DNA of 64,000 nucleotides from Corythucha ciliata (GCA_038030265.1 CM075937.1:20088001-20152000); one strand, 5' to 3'. Positions 1 to 11,804 are shown, counted from the first letter of the stretch. Notes: a model not told the origin generated them from the sequence alone. Translations and numbers: made by a program.

Positions 1-2500
1 ATCAGACTGGCTCGCCTGATCGGAAATCCGTTCCGATTCTCTGGTCCCCTGAGTGTCGAGAAACTCGTAGATACGCGGTTTCGTTCAATTTTTAAATTTT
101 AGATCGGCCCCCTGGAGAATTTTGACGATTCTTGAGGTTTTTTTTATTTCTCTCGGAGTGATTTGATTTGACCCAGACGCGTTTTTTGAGTTCGTCAGCC
201 TTAATTGACCAATGCAGCCGTGGGTTTTTTTTTTTCACCATATAACGCCGCTGCGAGTCAACAAAGGGGCCAGCGCCCCATAAATTGGTCAAAAATCGTG
301 TCAATTTTCTCGCTCCCCTCCCCCTCTCCTCAGTGCGGTCTATTGAGGTCCGCACGAATCGAGGCTCTTTTTGGCCGTCACTGCAATGCTTCGTCGTGTG
401 GGCGTCCCACCATAGTGTCGGATGCTGGCAGGTCACACAGTCTTCAGTATCAATTATCAGCATAATATTTCTTTTTTGTGTATTCTCAGTGGGTCAAGGA
501 CAACCCCGCTCCCTCCCCCCACCACCCACACGGCGTATTGTTTTATTTTGGTGATCATTCTGTTTTAATAATGCGCTTTTCCTAGTGAGTTCTGCAGCGA
601 TGCTATCCTAGAGAGAAACCAAAAATAAAAAATTGGTTTTGAGTTGTTTCTCGGCGGTTTATTCATAGACCACGCAGGATTATTTTTAAAGTCAACTCAC
701 TTAAAAGCCCAAGCCGAGAGAGATACGCTTTTGTGTTCCAATAAGAAAAGGCGGTGGCCTGTGGGGGGACACAACACACGCGTACGGACAGACTTTAAAG
801 AATTCTTGTTTACCTCTTTGTTGGAGAGTATGACCGTCGGGGTTGGTGTGGATTGTGGAGGGGGATTTATGACTCCTCAGTAAGTGCGATAACGACTTTT
901 TAAAATCCACAACAGTCTCCCCTCTCGATTCAACTTGTTGTATTTTCTAGAGGGCGTCGACCCTTTGCGTATTATAGAGAGAGAGTTGTACCGAGAAAGA
1001 AAACAGGACGAAAAAAAATCCGCACGTGATGGCCGTTAATTATAGAAAGAAGAAAAAAAAAAATGTTTAAATACACCAAAAACCTACTCAACGACTCCAA
1101 CTTTTTGGATGACAATTTTTTGTCATCCACAGAGTTGAAGGGGAAAGGGACGTTATCGTTATTTCGATTCGGTCAAATCACGTAGAAAGGGAAAAATCAT
1201 CTTCTGACCGTTTCCCCTACAACAGGATGTGGCAAGCTTTGGGTGATTTTGTTGTTTTTTTTTTTTGGTGAGAATATGTGGCAAGAGTTGCCTAATTTTC
1301 CATCTTTTCTTCTTTTTTTTTACGAGGGGAAAAAAATCTTGTTCGGATCGTTCTCGGGGATTAAACTTGAGGGAGTGGTGTTGGCTTCGTATGAGGGTGC
1401 GGGAGAGCAATTTTTTCGTGAACAACGCGGACTATTCCGAAACAATAAAGCTGTAAAACGTATTTTTTAATAACGTCCGTGTAATTACTCGCTCCCGAGG
1501 GTTTAACAGGTGCTGAAACTTTTCTCGTTTTTTCACTTCCGGACAGGTCAGGTGCGGAGGTCGGGCGGGGGTTACTAGCCTCACTTTCACTGTCAAATAT
1601 TTGCTGAATGGCATAACGCTGTAAAAGTGCATTTACCTCACGCAATACTTTGTTCATGACGGTGAAAAAATTTGTTATCTCTGTTTGTTTTGATCGATAT
1701 TCAAACGGGTGGAATTTCAGACGTCGATGGATGAGGGGACCGGAGGTGGGAGAGATAAATCGGTTCCGATTAATGTTTTGTCGGGCAATGAAAGAAGAAT
1801 TGAGCAATGAATGTGTAAAAAAGGGGCGTAGACGCTTCAAATTTCAACAGATAGTAACCGAATTCTAGAAATACGTAAAAGTGAGGGAGGGAAGCACTAT
1901 TTTTGGTTAAAAAAAAAAAAAATCTAAGTCTCAACTGACTGGCTCAAGAGCACAGAAAAAAAGAAGAGGGAAAGCAAAAGCGGCACGTGTACGAAGGTCG
2001 TCAGCCACGTGTAGGTCATCGACCCTCACATAGGATACGCCCCCTCAAACCCACCCCGTCTCCCCCGGGGAGTATTACAACGCAGCACACCGCTCTTCCA
2101 CACTTCTTCTGGACCCTTTTTGAAAAGAAGGTCTTTGTAGATGTAGAACGAAGAGCTCTGCACATCATCAAGGCGAGGGCCGCAGCATCCCTCTCAGTTT
2201 CACCATTCATTCTTCACCACTGTGCATAGGACGACTCCAAGAGTGCCTCGTCTACTCTAAGCCCCCCCCCCCCTCAACCGCTCCATAGAAATTACCCCTT
2301 TCACGAGAGATCCTTTTTCTCCCTGAGAGGAAAATTTGGTGCGGGGGGGGGGGAAATAAACTATTCACTAACACACCCTTCCTTCGTTATTTACACACCC
2401 TCTTTTTTTTTTTTTTTTTTCTTTCTTTTTTTTTTTTTTCTAAGAAGCATGAAACCCAAGCCACTAGCAGAGCGTGAGTCCCTTCTCATCAATTACAGGT
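1..2500. other. T-rich and C-rich region without a clear gene
   Basis: Long T and A runs, C runs (around 2262-2274) and G runs (2343-2352) alternate with unique-looking sequence. The stretch 2401-2440 is almost pure T. Apart from a weak minus-strand coding candidate at 1361-1840, I see no recognisable gene, RNA or transposon. It might hold promoter or intron sequence of a neighbouring gene, but nothing visible proves that. Confidence 0.4.
1361..1840 (-). CDS. Possible coding exon, unknown protein (weak)
   Basis: An open frame of 159 codons with no stop. Its middle, from an internal Met at about 1657 downward, reads as ordinary soluble-protein sequence: a leucine-rich helix-like start (MNKVLREVNALLQRY) followed by a Ser/Pro/Glu-rich stretch. 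The upstream part is less protein-like. A donor-like GAGGTAAAT and an acceptor-like TTTTACAG lie inside it, so its real extent is uncertain. I recognise no family. Chance openness is a serious alternative. Confidence 0.2.
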   Translation of the reverse strand: MKRLRPFFTHSLLNSSFIARQNINRNRFISPTSGPLIHRRLKFHPFEYRSKQTEITNFFTVMNKVLREVNALLQRYAIQQIFDSESEASNPRPTSAPDLSGSEKTRKVSAPVKPSGASNYTDVIKKYVLQLYCFGIVRVVHEKIALPHPHTKPTPLPQV

Positions 2501-2778
2501 GCGTAGGACCCCGAAAAAAAACAAAATTTTACGATACGCCAGGGGTGTAGCCAGCCCTTAGTCTAGTCTAGGGGTGGGCAGAAGGATGTCAGATGCACCA
2601 GATAACCCAGCAAAAGAACTGGTCTAACTCAAACTTACTTTATTGGCAGCATGAATACATTTATAAGCAACGCCAATAAAAGGCAGTAACAGAGTGGGCA
2701 GCTTTGAAGCACTTGCGGACCCACAGTTATCGGGACGCGGGGCGAAAATCTCCAAGAGGCCCCTAAGTCTCTATTAGA

Positions 2779-2916
2779 GTTTTCCATTTGCATAAAACTC
2801 AGCTCTGGGGGCGAGCATTTCCACCCGTCTTCTCTGAATTATATGAAAATTATAGTAACGGAGAAGACAGGTAGAAATGCTTGCCTCCAGAGCTGAGTTT
2901 TATGCAAATGGAAAAC
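2779..2916. mobile_element. Palindromic MITE-like element, copy 1
   Basis: A 138 bp near-perfect inverted repeat. The two arms of about 57 bp differ at only a few positions; both begin TTTTCCATTTGCATAAAAC and continue with AGCTCTGG, then a CATTTC..CC block and GTCTTCTC towards the centre. The loop is short and AT-rich. No coding capacity. A second copy lies at 30543-30682 and a half copy at 10614-10680, so this is a dispersed family and not a chance hairpin. Confidence 0.75.
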
Positions 2917-2939
2917 ACCATGTATAAAACAAGATAGAT

Positions 2940-4140
2940 AATTTTTACGTATAGCGTTTAAACTACCTACGGTCTTTTCCTTATTTTAGCCACGAATTAT
3001 GCTATATTTCCACACCTTATCCACCGATTAGCGCTTATGCCCAGTTTAAGCCGCAAATTTCTCAATTTTAGCCACGAATAAGTGCTTTTTGACAACTAAA
3101 CCCGTGCACTAGCGTTTTTTTTTTTTTTTTTTTTTTTCAATTTTATCCGTATGTAATGGTTTTCCCCAATTTCAGCCTCGGATTAGCGGTATTGCGCCCC
3201 ACCCCCGCCACGCAAAGCAGCAATAGTTGGCATATTTATCAATTTTAGCTGTAAATTAGCAGGGAATGAGCACTTTTCTCAGTTTAGGGCTAAAAATTGT
3301 CATTTTTTCCAAAAAGCATATTAGCCCCAAAATAGCGGATTTTTTTCCTAAATTTTTGGCGCAAATTAACATAAGCTAATCCCAGTTTTAGCCACGCATT
3401 AAACGAGGTTTCCACCTATAGCCCATAAATTGGGACCTTCTGAAGCCACGAATTGGCGGTATTTTTCATTGTTGATCCAAATTTGAAATTTTTATCGTTT
3501 TTAACCGCGAATTAGTGATTCTCTTCAATTTTTGACGCAAATTTTCTTAATTTTAGAAGTGCATTAGCGTTTTCCAGCAGATTGGCAATTTTGTCCATTT
3601 TTTAACAACGAATTAGCACTTTTAACAAAATCAATTTAAGGCTGAAAATTAATCTTTCCCGTAATTTTAGCAGCTGATTGCTTACTGACCACAAATTAGA
3701 ACTGTTCTTTATTTTAGTATCGCATTAGAAATTTTGCTTTACTTTTGACTATCGATTTCCGTTTTTCTCTATTTTAGCCAAAAGGTTGCTTTCAGAGGGC
3801 GCGAAGACCTGTATTTAAATTAGAAATTTCACCACTCTTTATCCGCGAATTAGTGATTTTTCGTCAATCTTAGCCCCGAATTAACGCTTATTCTCAATTT
3901 TAGCTGCAAAATATCCATTTCGTTTACATTCCTATATTGTAGAATTACCAGTTTTTCCCAATTTGAGCTAAAAATTAGCGTTTTTTTTTATTAATGCCGT
4001 GCTAATTAGTGATTTTTCAATATTAGCTGTTTTGTTACATTTTATAGTCCAGCGTTGGCATTTTTTTCTTCAACTTTTGCTATGGATTAGCGTTTTTTTT
4101 TTCTGTTTTAACCTCAAACAGAAGGTACCTACGCATTTCT
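2940..4140 (+). repeat. Diverged tandem repeat, family 1, forward
   Basis: Repeats of about 29 bp built from a T-run, CTCAATTTTAG and then CCGCGAATTAGCG. Units carry many substitutions and indels but keep phase over more than a kilobase. A poly-T tract interrupts it near 3117-3138. No open frame of note. The same family recurs forward at 5290-6990 and reversed at 32390-33690, 41030-43000, 44050-44470 and 47380-48790. Confidence 0.8.
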
Positions 4141-4599
4141 GTTTTTTCAACTTTGGTTGGGATTTAGAGACCATGAAAACCACGAAAAGCTTCTATTTTG
4201 GTCAAACCACGAAGGGACCCACTCGTTTTTGACCACTTGCACACTTTTCAGTACGTATAAATAACGTTGAAAACTTGTAAGTGCAATAAAGAGCCTCCAC
4301 GCCCGCGGACCACTGTTGACCACCTTGGAGTCGAGAAAATTGACCGAAATGGCAAGGCCAAACACTCATTTATGACCACTTTTAAAGGGCAATGACAGCC
4401 CACTTTGGTGCATTTTGATCGGAACCAAACTACCAGGGCCGTGGAGAGAATATTCGAGCCCAGCATGAAACTCAATGAGGCCCTTTCACCTGGGTGAAAG
4501 CTACACTCGCTTCTTTCTCGAGAGGCCTACATAAAATCACAGTAAAGTTCCAATCGCAGCCAAACTACAAAACCCCGAAGACCCCAACCCCAACACAGT

Positions 4600-4830
4600 A
4601 CAATGACCCCTATAAGGCTCAACCAAAGTCATGGTTCAACCCCAGCGAAGCTGTAATTACAGTAGAACCTCCAACGACAGCACCGTCTCAAGCACAATGA
4701 AGGCCGAGCCACAACCAAGGTCGAACCACTGCAAGGCTCCAACCACAGCGAAGGTCCAACCACTTCAAAAGTCCAAACAAGGGTTGAAGAGCTACATGCA
4801 TAAAATTGTTTTTGGAAGCGCAAAATTCGG
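4600..4830 (-). repeat. Short array of 16-17 bp repeats (family 3, reversed)
   Basis: Units such as AAGGTCCAACCACAGC follow one another with a period of about 16-17 bp. Read on the minus strand they resemble the GTGGTTCGAGC family of 9600-10435. Short open frames here are products of the periodicity. Confidence 0.55.
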
Positions 4831-4994
4831 CGAAATTGGTCCTTGAAAAGTGCCAAATCACGAAATTTTATTTTTTGGAAGAACCAAATCCTTGAATACG
4901 GCAATTTGGGCCAACAAAGGATGATAAGGGGCTCCGTAGAGATTTCCGCTCTGATCCTGCTATTGCATAATTTACTACAAGGCTGCGGCAGCTC

Positions 4995-5290
4995 CGGGTG
5001 AGCGTTTGAAAGTTTCGAAGACGAAATTTACAGTTTAGAGGACAAGTTTAACAGTTTCAAGGATGAAATTGGCAGTTTGGAGGACGATATTGACAATATT
5101 GAACTACGAAATCGACGTTTGTGGAACGAAATTGACAGTTCCCAGGATAAAAATGACCGTTTATAAGGCGAAACTGACAGGTTTGAACGACGAAATTGAC
5201 AGGTTTCCGGACGAAATTGACAGTTTCAAGGACGAATTTCGCAGTTCGGAGGACGAAATTTACTGTTTTGAACGAAGAAATTGACTGAAC
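4995..5290 (+). repeat. 21 bp tandem repeat (family 5)
   Basis: About 13 diverged units of roughly 21 bp built around GACGAAATTGACAGTTT. Because 21 is a multiple of three, the array gives a 73-codon open frame of repeated Asp-Glu-Ile-Asp, which should not be called a gene. It is bounded on the right by a return to family 1. Confidence 0.75.
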
Positions 5291-6990
5291 CTACTGAGTG
5301 ATTTATCGCTGCTTTTTCTCAATTTTATAACAATGAATTAGCGTTTTTTTCTCAATTATGGCCGCGAATCAGAGCTTTTCTTTTAAATTTTAGACGTGAA
5401 TTAGTGATTTTTTCGCTGTTTGCTACGAATTAGCGATTTCCACTATTTCATCCGCTAATATTACCGCCCTCTCAAATCTTTTGCCACATACTTGACCCAA
5501 GATTAGCAGATTTGCACTTTATCCCCATTTTAGACGCGAACTAACGTTTTTATCAATTTTTGCCGCGCATTAGTTATTTGGATTTGTGCTAATTTTACTC
5601 GTGAATTTATTCAATTAATGATTTTATTCAATTTGTGCCATGAATTAGCCCTTATTCTCAATTTTTTGATCTTGCTGCAATTTTTTGCCAAACATTTGCT
5701 TTCAGAAGTTACGAATTCGTGTTTTCTCGAAATTTTTCGGCGCAAATTAGCATTTTTGTACTAATCTAAGCCACTTAATAGAGATTTTTCTCAATTTCAG
5801 CCGCAAATGGCGTTTTCTTGATATCATCTCTAGCCATACTCCTATAGCTAGCTGGCGGATGGCAATGCGGTGGCGGTGGGGGGATGGGAGGCGGCTCCCA
5901 TACGTGGGGGTCGCTTCATTTTTAAGTTCTGGCTACACCTTATTGAAACCGTTCCGGCGCCACTGATTTCTATGTGTCATTAAAATATGGATTTCTCCTT
6001 ATTTTAGCCACGAATTAGCGCTATTTCTACCTCATATTTGCGCTTTTGCTCAGTTTAAGGAGCAAATTGACGATTTCCTCAATTCTAGCCACGTTAAAAA
6101 AAAAAAAAAAATCCCGCTAATGAGCTCTTTTTCCCAATTTTTGCCGCTAGTAACGTTATTCTAGATTTTAGCCGCGAAATTGCAGTTTTTTTTTTCACCT
6201 GTAGCCATGAATTTGCGCATTTTCTCAATTTCAGACACAAATTTGCTTTCAGAAGCCACGAATAGGCGCACATTTCCTCATTTCCACCAATTAATCTATC
6301 TAATTATCATTTTTTTTAATTTTAGCCGCGAATTAGCGTTTTCCCCTAATTTTATACGCGAATCAGTGCTCTTCCCTCATTTTGACGGGAATTAGCACCA
6401 TTATTCATTCATTTGCAGCCACGAAATTGCCCTGACAGGCCACGAATTGGTGTTTCCTTCATTTTAACCGCAATTTAGAGTTTTTCCCACCGCGAGTTCC
6501 ATGTTAGTCTCGAATTTTTACAATTTTTGCTGTAAGTTCGTGTTTTTCCTGGTTTTACCCGCTGTAATGAGCAAATTTCCCCAATTTTATCAGTGTATTA
6601 GCGATTTGTCATAATTTTAGCCGCGGATTAGCGATTTTTTTCACTTTTATTTATTTTGCGCCTAACATTACAGTTAAACTTACGATTCGCGCCTTCAAAA
6701 TGCTCAAAGTGACGATCAGTGAGCTGAAAAAGGCATAGCGCGCTGTCCACTCGCGATCATAAACCGCAGATTGGTGCGTTTACTCGAGTTTTTAGCTGAG
6801 AAAGAGCACTTTTTCTCAATTCTAATCGCGAACGTGCGTTTTTCCACCGCTTTGTGCGAAAATGAGTAACAGCTTTTCTCAAATTTTTATCCGCGAATGT
6901 AGCCGCTCTATTTCTCAATTTAGCCACGAATTGACGGTTTTCCTAATATTTAGACGCTAAGAAGTGGTAATTTCTCAATTCTACCGTAAA
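5290..6990 (+). repeat. Diverged tandem repeat, family 1, forward (second block)
   Basis: Same unit as 2940-4140 (T-run, CTCAATTTTAG, CGCGAATTAGCG), continuing for 1.7 kb. A GC-rich, non-repeat patch at 5840-5945 contains a G-rich run and the words GGCTCCCATACGTG and CTGGCTACACC. That patch may be a small insertion. Confidence 0.75.
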
Positions 6991-7149
6991 TGAGTCTTTT
7001 TTTCTCAATTTCGAGTCGTGAAAAGATCTCCATAAGCCATCGATTAATTTTGGCCTGGCCTGGCGTGCATAGCGTGAGCGAGGTAGCTCGAGGAAGTACT
7101 GGCAACGGTGGAGGGGGGATGTCAGTTCGTGCCATGAGGACGGTGATAT

Positions 7150-7925
7150 TAAGGGGCGGGGGGAGTTCAGAGCGCAAATAGCCAGTTTGACCATTTTTTT
7201 CGGCGCAGCTAATCAGATTAGGCATTTTAATGGCGTGAATCGTCAGTTACGCCATCTGCAAGGTGCGCAAATGAACAATTTGGCCATTTTTAGAGAGCAC
7301 TAATCGTCTGCAGTTGGGCCATTTTCAAGGCGCGAAGACTCTCAGTTTGGCTAGTTTTAGACGTTGATGGACGGAGGGAGGAGGTCGATCAGTTCGTTAG
7401 GCGGGTAAGTCCTATGTTCTGCTAGCAATGATCAGTTTATCGTTTTAATAAGGCGCGAATAGCCAAATTTTGGGTGCAGATAGGCATTTTGATGATGCGA
7501 ATCGTCATTAATTAACTGCTTCTGTAGCTTCTGAACAAAGGGCAAATATGATCAGCTTCGCCATTTTTAGTACAAGTATGCCATTTCTAGAGCGGGATAG
7601 CCAGTTTTGCTATTTTTAGGGCACGAAATCGGCAGTTTAAACACTTTCAAGCCGTGCAACACTCAGTTCAGCCATTTTTGACGCGCGAATGGTCAATTTG
7701 ACCATTTTCAGGACAGAAATAATCAGTTAAGGCCTATTGAAGGCATGAATCTCTTCAGATCAACCATTTTGTGGGCTCAATAAATAATCAGTCTTGCTCT
7801 TTTTATGGTGCGAATAGTCCGTCAAGCCATTTCTAGGGCGCAAATTGTCAGTATGGTCATTTATAGTGAGGCAATGGCCAGTTTAGCCGTTTTCAAGGCG
7901 CGAATGCTCTCAAGCAGGTCCCACA
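7150..7925 (+). repeat. Diverged tandem repeat, family 2, forward
   Basis: Units of about 30 bp with GCCATTTTTAGG, GGCGCGAATAGTC and AGTTTG. It directly follows family 1. The same family is forward at 18920-19790, 21160-21790 and 24270-24475, and reversed at 39020-40430, 46230-46380 and 46610-47360. Confidence 0.75.
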
Positions 7926-8036
7926 AGCAAACCTTAAATCCATGACTGAGTGATCTGTTTGGAACGATCTGTGACTCACCCCCCCCCCCCTAAAACTTGT
8001 ACGAACTGTTCTTGTCATTAAATTCTCGTTTTTCAG

Positions 8037-9023
8037 ATGGCTGTTAATAAGTTTTCACCCGCGCGCAACGGAATTACCACACCGTTAAGAAAACCTAACG
8101 TCACCGTTAAGAATTACTTTCAAATTAGAGGTTTCAAATTTAGAGTCGGGGGCTGTTGGGACAATGAAAACGTGAGCATTTTCCTAGTCAGTTTCCGCGA
8201 CGAGATGAAGAAATTCAGAGACTACAGCGCGAACAACTTGAAATTTTGGTCGGAAGTCGCCAGGAAGGGCAGAATGAACGGAGGCGATCCGGAGTGTTTC
8301 ACTTTGAACTGTTGCCTCGAACTTGCGGAATCACTCAAGAGGATCGTACGGGAATTTGACGGGAAGCCTGAATTCAAGGGTGACGTCGCGTACAACGAGT
8401 TTAAAAACGATTTTAAGGATTTACTGCCTCACTTTCCACAGCAGTTTTCTGACGGTTCGGCGGCGGCGGCCGTGGTGGCACTGTGGAAGAGGGGAGGAGT
8501 TTCGACGGTGAAGATAAGAAACGCTGCCACCAGGTTGAAAACGCGTAGCGTCACAAGACGACGAATCGCAACCAAATGGTGTTACTGTTGCGATCACGCG
8601 TCAAAACGAAAAATATCGCCGACATTTTCGAAAATCTGGCTTAAGGAGAAACTCGACATGATTCCAGTTGTTCGGCTCGAAAGGATAAAACTCCCGTTGA
8701 CCGCGTCGCAGCCAGAGGCGCCGCCAAACGAGATGGAGACACCGCCGGCGGCGGAAACTTTCGTCGGCTCATCACTTGGAGCTTTCCTGGCACAGAAGTG
8801 TCTACCGTTGTGTTACGCTTTGTTGATCTCTGCTCAACGTCGTCTTGACGTTCTCCGTCATTGTTTCGGTTCCTTGGAACAAATTGATACCAAAACATTG
8901 GAGGCTTTTGCGTCAATCCACAAAGAATCGTTGCGGGAACTGAAGAGAGGCAATGACATCATGGAAAGATATTTGAGACGGAAATGTTATTATTGTTCCA
9001 AAAATAATGGATTCCACGTTTAA
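8037..9023 (+). CDS. Orphan ORF, 328 codons, basic Cys-containing protein of unknown function
   Basis: An intact frame from ATG 8037 to TAA 9021. The ATG follows directly on TTCTCGTTTTTCAG, a good 3' splice acceptor, and an in-frame TAA lies 15 bp further up (8019-8021). It could therefore be a gene with a 5'-UTR intron, or a last exon. The protein has a basic N-terminus, an aromatic segment (NYFQIRGFKFRVGGCW), an Ala run near residue 145, an Arg/Lys-rich middle, a CYCC pair (WCYCCDH), a Pro-rich linker near residue 230 and a Cys-rich basic tail (KCYYCSK). I see no signal peptide or convincing membrane helix. Base composition is richer in GC than the flanking repeats. I recognise no family. 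A transposon- or virus-derived gene and a lineage-specific gene are both possible. An ATTAAA shortly after the stop could serve as a poly(A) signal. Confidence 0.5.
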   Translation: MAVNKFSPARNGITTPLRKPNVTVKNYFQIRGFKFRVGGCWDNENVSIFLVSFRDEMKKFRDYSANNLKFWSEVARKGRMNGGDPECFTLNCCLELAESLKRIVREFDGKPEFKGDVAYNEFKNDFKDLLPHFPQQFSDGSAAAAVVALWKRGGVSTVKIRNAATRLKTRSVTRRRIATKWCYCCDHASKRKISPTFSKIWLKEKLDMIPVVRLERIKLPLTASQPEAPPNEMETPPAAETFVGSSLGAFLAQKCLPLCYALLISAQRRLDVLRHCFGSLEQIDTKTLEAFASIHKESLRELKRGNDIMERYLRRKCYYCSKNNGFHV

Positions 9024-9599
9024 TTAAACGGAATTTTATGTGTATTTCTGGTCAATTTCGCTGTAATTAGTATTTAACAAACAGGTTACAAACGTATCTA
9101 AGTCCGTCTTGTATCTGCTGAGCGCACGGTTGACGAAAGGAGGAGCTCGACAAAGTACCAAGGGCAAGGGCTTCTAGAGTGGTTTACGATTGACAAACAG
9201 AAACGCACAGATTTTCTCGACTTTTCTGCTGATTCCTGCTAACAGCCTGATTTCTGCTAACAGTTTTTTATGTTGTTGTTTTAGTCAAAATTAGCGTATT
9301 TTCTCAATTTTTAGCCGCGGACTTGCCACGAAAGCAAGAGATAAGCATTTTTACAAAGTTTTAGCCGTAAGAGAGCCTCCATATACAGAAAATCCTTGAA
9401 GATAAAGCTTAAAAATCTCAATTTTCCCATCTTTGAAGCTTTTTGGCGGCCTCCTCTGAGCGAGGGCCCTGGGTGGTCCACCCCCATCGCTCCCTCGGAA
9501 TGCTCCTGAGTCCTTCTTGTTGGAGTCATCCGTTAAAAACAAAATATCAGGTAATTTATCTCTTACATCCGGTTTTCCGTGCTCTATCACGGAGACAAT

Positions 9600-10435
9600 A
9601 TCGTAATATCAAGAAATCAAAAAGACCCTTTTGTGGTTAGAGCACTTTGTGGTTCGAGCATTTCGTCGTTGTTTGAGCCTTTGTGGTTCTAGCTTTTAGT
9701 GGTAAGGACTTTTTTTGTGGTCAGAACATTCTGTGGCTAAAACGTTTTGCTGTTCGAGCTTTCTGTGGGTCGATATTTCAGTGGTTCGGGCATTTCGTGG
9801 TTTGAGTTTTTTGTTCCAGCTCATGGACACATTATCGTAGTATCAACAAATCAAAACGAAATTTTTGTGGTTGTAACTTTTTGTGATTAGAGCATGCTTT
9901 TTGGTTCGAAATTTCTGTGTTTCAAACATTTTGTGGTTCGAGCTTTCTGAGGCTTGAGCATTTCGTGGTTCAAGCTTTTTGTGGTTCGAGATTCGTCGTT
10001 TGAAAATTTCGAGCTTCTGGGGTCGTTTTAAAATTTTCGTGGTTCGAGTTTCTGAGGTTGGAAATGTTTGTGCTTGGAGCATTCTGTGGTCAGAGCATTT
10101 TGTGGTTCGCGCTTTCTGTGGTTCCAGCATTTTGTGGTTCAAGCTTTCTGTGGATCGAGTTTCGTCGTTTTTTAAAATTTTTGTTGTTCGAGCTTCTGAG
10201 GTTGGAACTTTTTGTGCACGGGGCATTCTGTGGTCAGAGCATTTTGTGGTTCGAGCATTTCGTCGTGGTTTGAGCCTTTGTGGTTCGAGCTTCCTGTGGT
10301 TCGAGCATTTTGTGGTTCAAGCTTAGTGTGGTTCGAGCTACTCAGGTTGGAACTTTTTGTGCTTGGAGCATTCTGAGGCCGGAGCCTTTCGTGGTTCAAG
10401 CGCGTGGTGTGTGGATTTTATGTGGTTCGAATTTT
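9600..10435 (+). repeat. 16 bp tandem repeat with 144 bp higher-order period (family 3)
   Basis: Monomers of 16 bp of the type GTGGTTCGAGCATTTT. Marker variants recur: GAGGTTGG begins at 10054 and 10198, and a CAGGTTGG variant begins at 10343, so spacing is 144-145 bp, or nine monomers. An earlier marker (ATATCGTAATATCAAGAAATC at 9599, with a near copy at 9834) repeats about 240 bp apart. Phe/Val-rich and Ser/Asn-rich open frames on both strands here result from the repeat. Confidence 0.8.
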
Positions 10436-10613
10436 ATCCGCGAATTAGCGCCTTTTCTCAATTACATTTATAGCTCCGCGTAGAGTTTTTTTTATTACTT
10501 TTATCCATGAAATAGCGCTTGTTCACCATTTTGACCACAAGTAAGTGCTATTTCTCATATCGTTTTTCTTTTGTCCAAAAATGTGCTATTGAGCAGTCTT
10601 CCATGAATTTTTG

Positions 10614-10680
10614 CACGCGTTAATGGAGAGGATGGGTGGAAATGAACTGATCCGGAGCAGAATTCGCGAATTTACACCTC
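10614..10680. mobile_element. Half copy of the palindromic MITE family
   Basis: The sequence GTTAATGGAGAGGATGGG, then TGGAAATGAACTG and GGAGCAGAATT, matches the right arm of the 30543-30682 element at most positions. The left arm is missing. It is a decayed remnant. Confidence 0.5.
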
Positions 10681-10789
10681 TCACAATTTAATCCACCAAG
10701 TGGTCTACAGAAACCTCTGAGAGACGTTTTCTTATTATTAGTCGCGATTTTCTCAATTTCAGCGACGAATTCAGATTTAAAAGAGCGAA

Positions 10790-11590
10790 ATTCCGCTAAA
10801 CTAAGTTTGTGGGAGTCATGACGAAATTTTGGTATTTGAACGATACAAATTTGTTTTTCGAACTAATTCTAGAAAGAGCTAAGGCCACGAAATTTAGATT
10901 TCAAAAGAATGAAAATACGCGAATTTCGATCATAACAAGTGGAAAAACTGGGGTTGAAGGAGCCAAAATCACAAAAATTTGTTTTTTGGTTGATCGTTTA
11001 TCGACATATTAGTTTTTCGAATTGGGCAAACCAGCTAAACCACGAAATTTGGTTTTTGAAATAGCTAACATGTGTGAAATTTGGGTTTGAAGAAATCAAC
11101 TTCTCGAAAATTGGTTTAGAAAGAGTGAAAACTCACAAAAATTTGGGTTTCTATGACCCAAAATGACGAAATTCTGTTTTTGAATAAACTAAATTCGGGA
11201 ATAATGTTTTTTTGGAAGATCCAAATTAGTTTTTTGAATCTACCAAGCCTGCGAAACAACGAAATTTCATTTTTGAATGCAAAATTTCATGGTCTGTACC
11301 AAGTCTGAAAAAATTTGTCTTGAATTAGCGATCATTTCAGGCGAAATTTGAAAAAGCCAAAATAACGAAATTTGTTTTTTCGCTAGATTAGTTTTTCCAA
11401 CTAACCGAACCTGCGAAACTGATTTTAAAGAGCTGACACGGACGAAATTTTGTTTTAGTAGGGTGAAAATCCTCGAAATTGGGTTTTAAAAGAGAGCGAA
11501 GTCAATGAAATTGGGTTTTGAAAGAGCGAAAAGTCGCGAAACTGGGGTTTGTAAGAGTCAAAATTACGAAATTTGGTCTGTGAATGAGTC
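10790..11590 (+). repeat. Diverged tandem repeat, family 4, forward
   Basis: Units of about 30 bp with CACGAAATTTGG, GTTTTTGAAAGAG and CCAAA. Fragments of the family recur around 4800-4880, 22030-22170, 24815-25030 and 32030-32230. Confidence 0.65.
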
Positions 11591-11593
11591 AAA

Positions 11594-11632
11594 TGAGAGA
11601 GAGAGAGAGAGATCGAGAGAGAGAGAGCGAGA
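11594..11632 (+). repeat. GA dinucleotide microsatellite
   Basis: A run of GAGA units interrupted by TCGA and CGA steps, lying exactly between the family 4 array and the 3' flank of the Jockey-like element. It is followed at 11740-11760 by a GGC/G-run patch. Confidence 0.8.
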
Positions 11633-11804
11633 GGACAATTTTGACTCCCACCACCGCTTTATGTAGCCAGCACGTTGACCTCCACATGCGGTCATCTCTT
11701 GGGGCCGGGGCAACGAAATCGACCGATCGAAAATTGTGGGCGGCGGCGGCGGGGGGGGGGATCAACAAAATTTGGGATTAGTATCCACACAACTGCAACT
11801 TTTG

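Noticed and set aside
2940..4140. Possible CRISPR array (29 bp units at regular spacing)
   Set aside because: Units are contiguous with no unique spacers, strongly diverged, and the DNA is eukaryotic.
5063..5284. 73-codon plus-strand open frame rich in Asp, Glu and Ile
   Set aside because: It is produced by the 21 bp repeat, whose period is a multiple of three.
8641..8916. 91-codon minus-strand open frame inside the orphan ORF
   Set aside because: Shadow of the plus-strand frame; no motifs and no splice or start context.
9843..10399. Long open frames on both strands (up to 127 codons)
   Set aside because: They follow the 16 bp/144 bp repeat; 144 is divisible by three, so stops are avoided periodically.
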